The position numbers and the translations under genes are program-made. The notes under the pieces were generated by a model that was not told the origin of the DNA, ran no database searches, and was given only the letters and a program-made list of their open reading frames with translations. 7,873 bases of DNA from Hungateiclostridiaceae bacterium UBA3934 (lineage in GTDB: Bacteria; Bacillota; Clostridia; Acetivibrionales; DTU013): positions 1 to 7,873 of the forward strand of contig DGEE01000093.1 in NCBI GenBank assembly GCA_002385815.1. The letters are read 5' to 3'. Each line of letters opens with the position of its first letter. The stretch's first letter is position 1. Shown here piece after piece: positions 1-6,044 of the stretch.

Positions 1-676
1 GTATGTCATATATAGTGTCTTCATCAACATAGTCTGAAAGTCCCGTGCTGCATATCAGATATGTAGTTCCTACCCTGAAAGGATGGATATCAGACTTTTT
101 GACTGTCGTCCTGGCTTCCTCCATGGCTGCCTTTTGCTGCTGTGTGAGTATCTCCGCCTGTTCGTCACTGATGATACCCATTTTCAGCAGTCTTTCCGCT
201 CTCTTGTAATCATTGACGAAGAGCTTGAATGTTTCGCCTTCAAGCTTGTATATCCTGTAGCTCCCAAGGTTGACAGCCGCTATATCCCCCTCATCGATCA
301 GGATGCCGGAAAAGGAAGGCCTCTTGTCGCCAAAATCATTATCTCCCAGCGAAAGACTGTGTATCAGGTTGCTGGCCTGCTCCACACACTGGACCAGATC
401 GTCCAGCTTGACATTTATACCCTTTGAGCTTGCTGTCGCTTTCTGGTGGAATTTCTTAAGGTCATTGGTAAGGGAAACACCGGATTCATCATCTTCCATG
501 TGTCCAGACAAAGCAAAAAAGAATCTGGTGTCAACCATTTCAAGTGATATCTGTGCATAGTCCGCTGCACTGGGGTGGATAAATCTGCCATTGGCATATA
601 TCCTGTCATTGTTCACCGTGTAAGACGTGCCTGCATGAGTGACTGCGGAGAACGATATCTTAACGGCATTTCCCAT
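1..676 (-). CDS. PP2C-fold protein, probable pseudophosphatase (3' end outside window)
   Basis: 225 codons are visible; the C-terminus lies beyond the left edge. ATG at 676 follows AAGGAGG (684-690) at 7 bases, which fixes the start. The order of PP2C (PPM) landmarks is recognisable: NNDR at residues 22-25 (usual NEDR), FALSGH at 54-59 (usual VFDGHGG or ADGMGGH), NLGSYRIY at 136-143 (usual NVGDSRAY), a 'LLKMGIISDEQAE' stretch at 163-175 as in bacterial PP2Cs, and LICSTGLSD at 207-215 (usual LCSDGLTD). PP2C enzymes remove phosphate from Ser/Thr using two metals held by aspartates. Here the Asp positions of three motifs read Ser57, Ser139 and Thr211, so catalysis is doubtful although the fold seems kept. 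Asp24 remains. There is no signal peptide or membrane segment, so it should be cytoplasmic. It has its own promoter (741-769). The fold call is fairly firm; loss of activity is inference. A role as a phosphopeptide binder or regulator of a kinase is possible, but no kinase is in view. Confidence 0.72.
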   Translation of the reverse strand, partial: MGNAVKISFSAVTHAGTSYTVNNDRIYANGRFIHPSAADYAQISLEMVDTRFFFALSGHMEDDESGVSLTNDLKKFHQKATASSKGINVKLDDLVQCVEQASNLIHSLSLGDNDFGDKRPSFSGILIDEGDIAAVNLGSYRIYKLEGETFKLFVNDYKRAERLLKMGIISDEQAEILTQQQKAAMEEARTTVKKSDIHPFRVGTTYLICSTGLSDYVDEDTIYDI

Positions 677-740
677 ATTTATACCTCCTTGTCTTCAGTA
701 GGAATGATCGTACCAGGAAGTCAGAATGAATTCTAATAAC

Positions 741-769
741 ATAATACCACAATAAAAAACCGTATTCAA
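741..769 (-). promoter_or_regulatory. Sigma-A-type promoter of the PP2C-fold gene
   Basis: Read on the minus strand, TTGAAT (769-764) is followed after exactly 17 bases by TATTAT (746-741). A TG one base upstream of the -10 box gives an extended -10. Transcription would begin near 734, leaving a leader of about 58 bases with AAGGAGG at 690-684. It is the best promoter match in the window and suggests the PP2C-fold gene is transcribed separately from the gene ending at 853. Confidence 0.6.
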
Positions 770-846
770 TAAAAGTAATCCATACTAACCGACGTTTTCA
801 GACCCGGATTTGTTCCAAATATTTAGAAACTTTTACACTTTTTTTG

Positions 847-861
847 CGGGTTCTAAACCCG
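847..861 (-). other. Short perfect hairpin with a stop codon in its loop
   Basis: A 6-bp stem (847-852 with 856-861, CGGGTT/AACCCG) encloses a 3-base loop, and the loop is exactly the TAG stop codon of the FG-GAP-like gene. On the minus strand it is followed by C and a run of seven A, not T, so it is not a standard intrinsic terminator in that direction. On the plus strand the T run precedes the stem. Its role is unknown; it could mark or stabilise the 3' end of the message. Confidence 0.35.
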
Positions 862-1824
862 TCTTCTGGAAATCATGAGACCGGATATTTTCACACCGCT
901 GCCGGTCCTGGAAAGCTCGATGGTAAAGTCGTCCTCAGGCCCTGAAAAATGGCAGCATGTGTCATACGGTTCGGCAGGGACCAGCTTTCCCCTTTCTATA
1001 TTCCGGGATAAAGCCGGCATCACCTTTTTGACTATATAGTCCTTGAAGGCCGTCAGGCCTGGATCATCCAGCCCGGCAAGGCCTGAAAAGGGAGGTATCA
1101 TCACCATGGAATATGCCCTCTCATAATCCCGCTGCCATATGGCTTTAAGAAAGCACACAGCCATATTGAAGCTTGCATACGGCATCCCGACACTGCGGGC
1201 ATGTGTACAGAAGCTGCTTCCATCCCATTTGTACACCATGCCCTTTCTGACATGGTAACAGGTCTCTTCAGCCGATATCACCTCATGCCCCTCCTCAGTA
1301 CCGAATTCGACAATGATCTCAGCAGTCCCGTCATTATCCAGGTCAGCCACCTCCATGCTCCCGTGGAAAAAGGTCCTTCTGCTGTGCCATGCCTGGTATG
1401 GATTCACGCCGTCCCAGTCTATCACAGTTATGTCTATTTCATGTCTGTGTCCGTACACCCTCGATACCACCAGTTCTTTCAGCCCATCGCCATCGGTATC
1501 TGCGGCAGCTGCATTATCGATGACCCCTGCCTGTTCATTCCCATTTGCAGATTCACTGAACATGAACCACTCATGCCCGATGCCATCCTTCCCCTCTCTG
1601 ACTATCAGCACTGCTGAATCCGGGGGGAACGGCGCAAATCTGGTCACACCTATCACTGCTTCTTTCTTTCCATCGTTATCGAAGTCCTCATAAAAAATAA
1701 AGTCTACCACAGCACCTTCCGGCAGTTGCGACAACACATACTGTGACATCCGGGGTGATTTGCAGGCTTTCCTTTTTTTCGTACTTTTCGGTTTGTCGAT
1801 TTTATCTGGATTTTTTCTTTCCAT
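853..1824 (-). CDS. FG-GAP/VCBS-like repeat protein with NTF2-like C-terminal region
   Basis: 323 aa. Three calcium-loop motifs of the DxDxDG type, each followed by a short hydrophobic strand, occur at residues 47-59 (DFDNDG..EAVIG), 109-121 (DTDGDG..ELVVS) and 161-173 (DLDNDG..EIIVE). This is the pattern of FG-GAP/VCBS repeats, which build beta-propeller blades of the integrin-alpha type and usually mediate extracellular binding. Only three blades are visible, too few for a closed seven-blade propeller. Residues about 214-320 (CFLKAIWQRDYERAYSMV..., ending in alternating strands) resemble an NTF2-like/DUF4878-type accessory domain; that is a weak inference. The N-terminus (1-26) is Lys/Arg-rich with no hydrophobic segment, so no signal peptide is seen. 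The reading frame is closed by a stop at 1855-1857, so no longer N-terminus is possible. ATG at 1824 has a modest GAGG five bases upstream. It stands alone, 311 bases after the preceding gene. Ligand and function are unknown. Confidence 0.8.
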   Translation of the reverse strand: MERKNPDKIDKPKSTKKRKACKSPRMSQYVLSQLPEGAVVDFIFYEDFDNDGKKEAVIGVTRFAPFPPDSAVLIVREGKDGIGHEWFMFSESANGNEQAGVIDNAAAADTDGDGLKELVVSRVYGHRHEIDITVIDWDGVNPYQAWHSRRTFFHGSMEVADLDNDGTAEIIVEFGTEEGHEVISAEETCYHVRKGMVYKWDGSSFCTHARSVGMPYASFNMAVCFLKAIWQRDYERAYSMVMIPPFSGLAGLDDPGLTAFKDYIVKKVMPALSRNIERGKLVPAEPYDTCCHFSGPEDDFTIELSRTGSGVKISGLMISRRRV

Positions 1825-1872
1825 ATCATCCTCACCAATCCAGCCCGCCAGGCATCATGAGCAGCAACAGAT

Positions 1873-1902
1873 GTGACCGGCCGTCATACTTTTGCCGGTC
1901 GC
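1873..1902 (-). other. Leader hairpin upstream of the FG-GAP-like gene
   Basis: A perfect 7-bp inverted repeat GACCGGC/GCCGGTC (1875-1881 with 1894-1900) has a 12-base loop. It can be extended past one imperfect pair to 1873/1902. No T run follows on either strand, so it is not a canonical terminator. It ends about 50 bases before the ATG at 1824, in what would be the untranslated leader. It could be a leader structure or a palindromic protein-binding site. Confidence 0.35.
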
Positions 1903-1942
1903 CATATCCGACTGTCTGTCTTGCAAATTGGCTGCCATTATC

Positions 1943-1971
1943 AATATATTCAACTGTATGACTTGCGGAAA
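1943..1971 (-). promoter_or_regulatory. Weak promoter candidate for the FG-GAP-like gene
   Basis: On the minus strand TTTCCG (1971-1966; 3 of 6 to consensus) is followed after 17 bases by TATATT (1948-1943; 5 of 6). Transcription would start near 1936 and give a leader of about 110 bases that includes the 1873-1902 hairpin. The -35 match is poor, so this is only a candidate. Confidence 0.25.
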
Positions 1972-2051
1972 CCTGCCCGAAGCTATTTCGCCGTAAACTA
2001 TCGAAAGTTGGCTCCAGGCTTTGTGTCTGGATGCTCTATGGCATGAGAAAG

Positions 2052-2072
2052 CCGGACCTCAGAAAAGTCCGG
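2052..2072 (-). terminator. Possible intrinsic terminator of the minus-strand operon
   Basis: On the minus strand CCGGAC (2072-2067), a 9-base loop and GTCCGG (2057-2052) form a 6-bp stem, followed by C and TTTCTC. It lies about 65 bases after the stop codon of the ATP-grasp-like gene. The T run is short, so termination may be inefficient. Confidence 0.4.
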
Positions 2073-2099
2073 TGTGATAATACCAATGATTCGACCTGC

Positions 2100-2125
2100 G
2101 CCAATCCGGTCTGTACCGGCTTGGC
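2100..2125 (-). other. Hairpin directly after the ATP-grasp-like gene
   Basis: CCGGT/ACCGG (2106-2110 with 2115-2119) with a 4-base loop continues, past one mismatch (2105/2120), into a second 5-bp arm (2100-2104 with 2121-2125). It starts about 10 bases after the stop codon at 2136. On the minus strand a T run precedes rather than follows it, so it does not fit the usual terminator form. It may protect the 3' end of the message or work together with the hairpin at 2052-2072. Confidence 0.35.
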
Positions 2126-2135
2126 CATAAAAAAC

Positions 2136-2819
2136 TCAGGGAGCGGGAAGTTCCCTCAGTTCATAGAACACGAGATACCTGTCTCCTATTGGCCTCCTGT
2201 GTATATCAGTGTTGTATGCGTAGCTCCATTCCGCAAGGACAGAAGCGCCTCCGCTGATCTCTTCCCTGAACCTCCCGCGGATAACAGCACTGTATCGCAT
2301 CAGTTCCCTGATTTCTTCAGGTGTCAGAAATCCGCTGTTGCCTGTTATCTGCATACTTCCAAAGGATACACCTTTACCCGGGACATCAGGGCTTTTGATG
2401 CTGCCATTGCTGTGACCGCCTGCATCGTCCGTTTCGCCTGTTTTATCCGCCGGGACGATCATGGTCACATCCTTCCTCCCATATGTCACAAGATTCCACA
2501 GATCTCTGTCCACTGCTTCGATCACAAGTCTCTGGCTGTTTATATCGAGGACTCCGCTCTTTTCTGCAATAAAATATGGATAATATAAAACAATGCCCTT
2601 TCTCCCATATTCCCGGAGAAATCTCCGGCCGTTCACGAGAGCTTCCTCAGAATCGACCCCCACTGCTCTGGGCAGGTTCAGATCATCTCCTGCAGCAGTG
2701 GCGACCCTGACAGTCCAAAGCAATTTGTCGTCAAGTACGGTATCGCTGGTGAAAATCTTCCATGGCACCGATGGGATACTCAGTGCCTTCAATTCATAGA
2801 ACCCCATGTATTTGTTCAT
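2136..2819 (-). CDS. Small protein resembling a compact PEP-synthase-type ATP-grasp
   Basis: 227 aa. I chose ATG 2819 because GGAGG (2830-2826) sits 6 bases upstream. A GTG at 2840 would add seven residues but has no ribosome binding site. No named family is recognised with certainty. Landmarks nevertheless follow the order of the ATP-grasp domain of PEP synthase/PPDK (PPDK_N): 'LKALSIPSVPW' at 10-20 (cf. nL..l...VP), 'TVRVA' at 36-40 (cf. VRSSA), SGVL at 88-91 followed by 'VIEAV' at 99-103 and 'LVTYGRKDVT' at 110-119 (cf. SGV, iEa, lVsG...Pd), a linker about 124-160, 'LTPEEIREL' at 165-173, 'AEWSYA' at 196-201 (cf. DIEWA) and 'VFYELREL' at 217-224 (cf. lQaRP). The candidate metal ligand Glu197 is kept, while the usual Gln is Glu220. 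No phosphohistidine or PEP-binding domain is attached. It is soluble and presumably cytoplasmic. It starts 30 bases after the HD gene, so the two are probably co-transcribed. ATP binding is inference. Confidence 0.6.
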   Translation of the reverse strand: MNKYMGFYELKALSIPSVPWKIFTSDTVLDDKLLWTVRVATAAGDDLNLPRAVGVDSEEALVNGRRFLREYGRKGIVLYYPYFIAEKSGVLDINSQRLVIEAVDRDLWNLVTYGRKDVTMIVPADKTGETDDAGGHSNGSIKSPDVPGKGVSFGSMQITGNSGFLTPEEIRELMRYSAVIRGRFREEISGGASVLAEWSYAYNTDIHRRPIGDRYLVFYELRELPAP

Positions 2820-2849
2820 GTCAATCCTCCGGGAGATCACAATGTTACG

Positions 2850-4046
2850 TTATTCAAGCCTGAAGTAGTCAAAAATCACTCCCACATCGATCCCGGCTAT
2901 CTTTTTCCGGGCAAATCTCCTATATAAGTCACTGTGTCCATCGATCAGGTGTTTCGATGTGATCCCATGCTTGATCGAAAGATATGCTTCCATGTATGCT
3001 GCAAATTTGTCGCAGAACTCGATTATGCTCCCGTCCACCGGTGAAAATCTGTCAAAATTATAAAGCTCATTTATTTTTTCGGTGCTCACCTTTATGGTCC
3101 TGCCGTCCAGGATGATCCTGCATGAAAACTCATCATCGGTGAAATAACGCATCTCATGTCTCCACTCGCCGGGCAACAGCGGAAGCAGCATCTGCTCCAT
3201 CTGTTCCTCCTCGATGGCTTTTATCAGTTCGCTCAGCCCTTCTATGGAATTCTTGACCGGTGAAATGATATCTCTGGTCAGGACTTCGGGCAGATCGTGG
3301 AACAGACCTGCAAAGAAGTTATTGTATCTGCGTTTTTCACATGCACCTATCTCCAGTGAAAGTATATAGGAAAGCAACGCCACTATCAGCATGTGACCGG
3401 CAACCGAAGTCTCAGGTATCCGCTGGGTCTGGGCCCATCTTTGCTGGAATCTGAGCTGGCCGATCAGATTAAGGAAATCCATGAGGCTGTGATTGAATAC
3501 CAGTTTACGCACACAGTCCAGATCCTGGTGTTTCTCCCGTTGCTTTTCCATGTTCCTCTTCGTATCTTCTATCCCGTAAAAGCCTCTGCTCAGCTGATAT
3601 ACGATATTGAACTCCCATTGGGTAACGAAATAATGGGATGCGCTCAGGATCATTTTTTCATGGCGGCTGTACTCCGGATCGAAAAGATACATTTCCATCC
3701 TCTTGCCGAAGCCCTGTTTCACATCCTCCAATCCAAGTTCATAAAGCCTGTCCATCACAAGCCTGTTGATCTGTTCCCCGTGCTTGTCCATGAGAACATG
3801 GAAAATAGCAGGCTTTATATCCGTCAGCAGTATCCTCTGGAAAAACTCAAATACAGAGCCTTCTATGAGCTTCATCCAGTCAATGGGACAGGTCTCTTCC
3901 TCAAGCTTGCCCAAAACATAGGCATAGTAAAGCTTGTGTGCCTGCTTGTCCAACTCGGTAAAGCCTTTGGTCGGCCTTATGTGATCGTTCCACCGCTGCA
4001 TGCTTGCTGCCTGGTATATGAATCTCAAAAAGCTCTCCCTGATCAT
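2850..4046 (-). CDS. HD-domain phosphohydrolase, YfbR-like, with duplicated HD module
   Basis: 398 aa, about twice the length of E. coli YfbR (about 199 aa), a metal-dependent 5'-deoxynucleotidase that hydrolyses dNMPs. The C-terminal half is a good YfbR-type HD domain: QRW at 202-204, 'ETSVAGHMLIVAL' at 212-224 with His218, 'FHDLPEVLTRDIISPVKN' at 249-266 with His250, Asp251 and Glu254, and 'IEFCDKFAAYMEAY' at 342-355 with Asp346. The H...HD...D metal set is therefore complete. The N-terminal half looks like a worn copy: QRW at 17-19, 'ELDKQAHKLYYAYVL' at 31-45 with His37, then 'LLTDIKPAIFH' at 73-83, where the HD pair has become T-D, and 'MILSASHYFVTQWEF' at 132-146, where the last Asp is gone. 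ATG at 4046 has GGAGG at 4060-4056. It is the middle gene of the likely operon, 75 bases after the lipoprotein gene. A nucleotide substrate is probable by family; which nucleotide is unknown. Confidence 0.82.
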   Translation of the reverse strand: MIRESFLRFIYQAASMQRWNDHIRPTKGFTELDKQAHKLYYAYVLGKLEEETCPIDWMKLIEGSVFEFFQRILLTDIKPAIFHVLMDKHGEQINRLVMDRLYELGLEDVKQGFGKRMEMYLFDPEYSRHEKMILSASHYFVTQWEFNIVYQLSRGFYGIEDTKRNMEKQREKHQDLDCVRKLVFNHSLMDFLNLIGQLRFQQRWAQTQRIPETSVAGHMLIVALLSYILSLEIGACEKRRYNNFFAGLFHDLPEVLTRDIISPVKNSIEGLSELIKAIEEEQMEQMLLPLLPGEWRHEMRYFTDDEFSCRIILDGRTIKVSTEKINELYNFDRFSPVDGSIIEFCDKFAAYMEAYLSIKHGITSKHLIDGHSDLYRRFARKKIAGIDVGVIFDYFRLE

Positions 4047-4121
4047 ATCCTTTCACCTCCCGGCCTCTGATGGAATACAGTGCTGTAGATGACACACCGG
4101 TTTCCAACCTCCGGACCGCTG

Positions 4122-6044
4122 TCATCGATTGAATGATTTCCAGAATTTGCCCTCCTTGTCGATTATGTCTGATATTTCATCAAACGTGACTAAAAATGTG
4201 GGAAAACCTGCTGCATACGGGGCTATCTCATAAGGCAGGAAATACAGATTCAGCCCCTGTTCAGTTATGTAGAACGGCTGGTCACTGTCTATGCCGTCAA
4301 AGCTGTCAGGAAAATAATACACATCCTCGTTTCCAGCCTGTTCCTCTATCTGCTTTCTCACTATCTCAGTCAAAATCCCCACATAATCGCTGCCCTTGAT
4401 AAACAGTTCGCCAAGTCCATAAAACTCACCGGTCCGGGTATCGATATGGAAATGGTTCATAATAGGCATACCGTGGGCTGCACCGAAAGGAAAACTGTAC
4501 CCCAGCTCCATCAGTACAAGCAGATCTTTGCGGCTGAACACCACCTGAAAACCGCTTTCATAATTGTAATCAAGCACATCGGAAGGTTTGATCGACGTTG
4601 TGGAAATATCCGTCCACATTTCCCTGAGTTCGGCGTTGATATCAGCCTCGACCTTCAAATCAGCCATATTGCCCAATACGGGATAATACACGAGATAATT
4701 CACATTCGGTCTGTATTTCTCTTCACACACTCTGACCCCGCTTTCCGTGCTGACACAGGATACGGGCCTGTAAATGGTCTGACCCTGTTTGTTTAAATAA
4801 TACGCCCTCTGATCGATATTGGCATGTACCAGTCCATCCAGTATCTCCATTTGACCTGCCCCTTCCAGAACGGGCAGATTTTCGACCCTTTTGCCCAAAG
4901 TGTTGATAAAATAAGTCGATATGTCGTCAGAAGCGGAAGCCGTTCCCTTGTTGAAAGGACTGATGCTTAAGAACACGAAATCTGTAATCAGATTGCCGTC
5001 AGTGTCCGCCAGCGCATACTTGAGGCCTGCAAAGGGAATGTTGGGATCCCTGGGGATACCCAGAGCCACCCTGTCCTCTCCCAGCATCAGTATTTCGTCA
5101 TACTGAGGCAATATGATGAACTTGCCATTTTCATCGATCAGACCATATATCTCTCTTCCGCCTCCCCAAACGGATGCAACTGCCCGGTGATCCATAAAGC
5201 TGCCCGCATGTGCGAAGGCCGGCTGTATGACTACGTTCCCGTTGCTGTCGATATATCCGTATCTGCCATCAGAGCTTTCCCTGAAAGCTGCTTTCCCGTT
5301 GGAAAATGCAGATACTTCCCAGCATTCTATCGTTTTTATAGCCTTGCCCGATCTGTCAATCACCGCATATAAGCCATCACTCAGCTTTACAATCGCCCTG
5401 TTTCCCTCAAAATCCGTCGCATACAGGTAAATTGGCTGTATGACCGGTTTTCCGCTTTCATCGAGATAGCCGTAAAGTACTTTTCCTGCTTCCGTTTTTA
5501 TATAATATACAGCCCTGCCGCTTTTGTAGTTGCCGATATATCCATATTTATCGGATATGACCCTGCCCTCCTCATCCAGCACCACATACCCGTCCTTATC
5601 GGCTGCGGCAGCGCGTCCTTCGCTATATGCGTTTATATATAAATAGACCGGTTCTGTCACAAATTTCCCAGTGCGGTCAATGAGCCCTACCCGGTCATCC
5701 ATACCGGCAACAGCCAGTCCGTTGCTCTGGAATCTGAAAGCCTGTGAAAACGACGGCTGTATTACAAACATGCCTGCATTGTCGATATAGCCCCATTTGG
5801 GATCGCTCAGATAATTGTCCCTCGCCGGGTAAATACCGGAAATCTTCAGGCTCGCTGATACGTCCCCTCCAGCTGTGCCTTCCGGCATCTCACCAGTTGC
5901 ATCCTGTCTGCCAGGAGAATCGCCGGGGACTTCACTTTTCTGTTCGATGCCCGGATCGCCGCCGGTGCTGTCCCGCCGCAAACCACATGATACGGAGGTA
6001 AGCAGGATCAATGCAGCTAAAAAGGTGCACGCTGTTCTCTTCAT
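4122..6044 (-). CDS. WG-repeat lipoprotein with DUF4163/DUF3298 (RsiV-like) C-terminus
   Basis: 640 aa. The N-terminus (MKRTACTFLAALILLTSVSC) is a lipoprotein signal peptide with Cys20 as the lipid-modified residue, so the mature protein sits on the outer face of the membrane. A low-complexity Gly/Asp/Glu/Pro/Ser linker covers about 21-65. About ten WG-type repeats (aromatic-G-Y-I-D-x-x-G-x-x-V-I-x-P) follow, at about 83, 118, 151, 190, 224, 261, 299, 341, 376 and 413; the last few are degenerate. Residues about 440-535 resemble DUF4163 and about 538-632 resemble DUF3298, including 'LYFLPYEIAPYAAG' at 600-613. The pair occurs at the C-terminus of RsiV, the lysozyme-binding anti-sigma factor, and in PdaC. 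No sigma-factor-binding or deacetylase domain is present. GGGAG lies 11 bases upstream of the ATG, slightly far. It is the first gene of the probable three-gene operon. Binding of a cell-wall or protein ligand is inference. Confidence 0.87.
   Translation of the reverse strand: MKRTACTFLAALILLTSVSCGLRRDSTGGDPGIEQKSEVPGDSPGRQDATGEMPEGTAGGDVSASLKISGIYPARDNYLSDPKWGYIDNAGMFVIQPSFSQAFRFQSNGLAVAGMDDRVGLIDRTGKFVTEPVYLYINAYSEGRAAAADKDGYVVLDEEGRVISDKYGYIGNYKSGRAVYYIKTEAGKVLYGYLDESGKPVIQPIYLYATDFEGNRAIVKLSDGLYAVIDRSGKAIKTIECWEVSAFSNGKAAFRESSDGRYGYIDSNGNVVIQPAFAHAGSFMDHRAVASVWGGGREIYGLIDENGKFIILPQYDEILMLGEDRVALGIPRDPNIPFAGLKYALADTDGNLITDFVFLSISPFNKGTASASDDISTYFINTLGKRVENLPVLEGAGQMEILDGLVHANIDQRAYYLNKQGQTIYRPVSCVSTESGVRVCEEKYRPNVNYLVYYPVLGNMADLKVEADINAELREMWTDISTTSIKPSDVLDYNYESGFQVVFSRKDLLVLMELGYSFPFGAAHGMPIMNHFHIDTRTGEFYGLGELFIKGSDYVGILTEIVRKQIEEQAGNEDVYYFPDSFDGIDSDQPFYITEQGLNLYFLPYEIAPYAAGFPTFLVTFDEISDIIDKEGKFWKSFNR

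Larger units (their letters stand above)
1825..2135. other. 311-base intergenic region with several hairpins
   Basis: No coding region is supported here. It lies between the end of the three-gene operon and the FG-GAP-like gene, both read leftwards. It contains two hairpins just after the upstream stop codon (2100-2125 and 2052-2072), a weak promoter candidate (1943-1971) and a leader hairpin (1873-1902). All three stems have a CCGG core. Confidence 0.5.

Noticed and set aside
415..609. Minus-strand frame of 64 codons.
   Set aside because: It is out of phase within the PP2C-fold gene, whose frame carries the family motifs throughout 1-676.
2820..2840. Upstream GTG start for the ATP-grasp-like gene.
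   Set aside because: It would place the strong GGAGG at 2830-2826 inside the coding sequence and has no ribosome binding site of its own. ATG 2819 is ideally spaced.
3393..4070. Long plus-strand open frame of 225 codons.
   Set aside because: It lies antisense to the HD-domain gene, which has conserved catalytic motifs and a good ribosome binding site. The translated product shows no recognisable domain.
3901..4125. Minus-strand frame starting at an ATGA overlap with the lipoprotein stop codon.
   Set aside because: The overlap looks like translational coupling, but the frame runs out of phase into the HD gene, which has its own start with GGAGG at 4060-4056. The product has no protein-like features.
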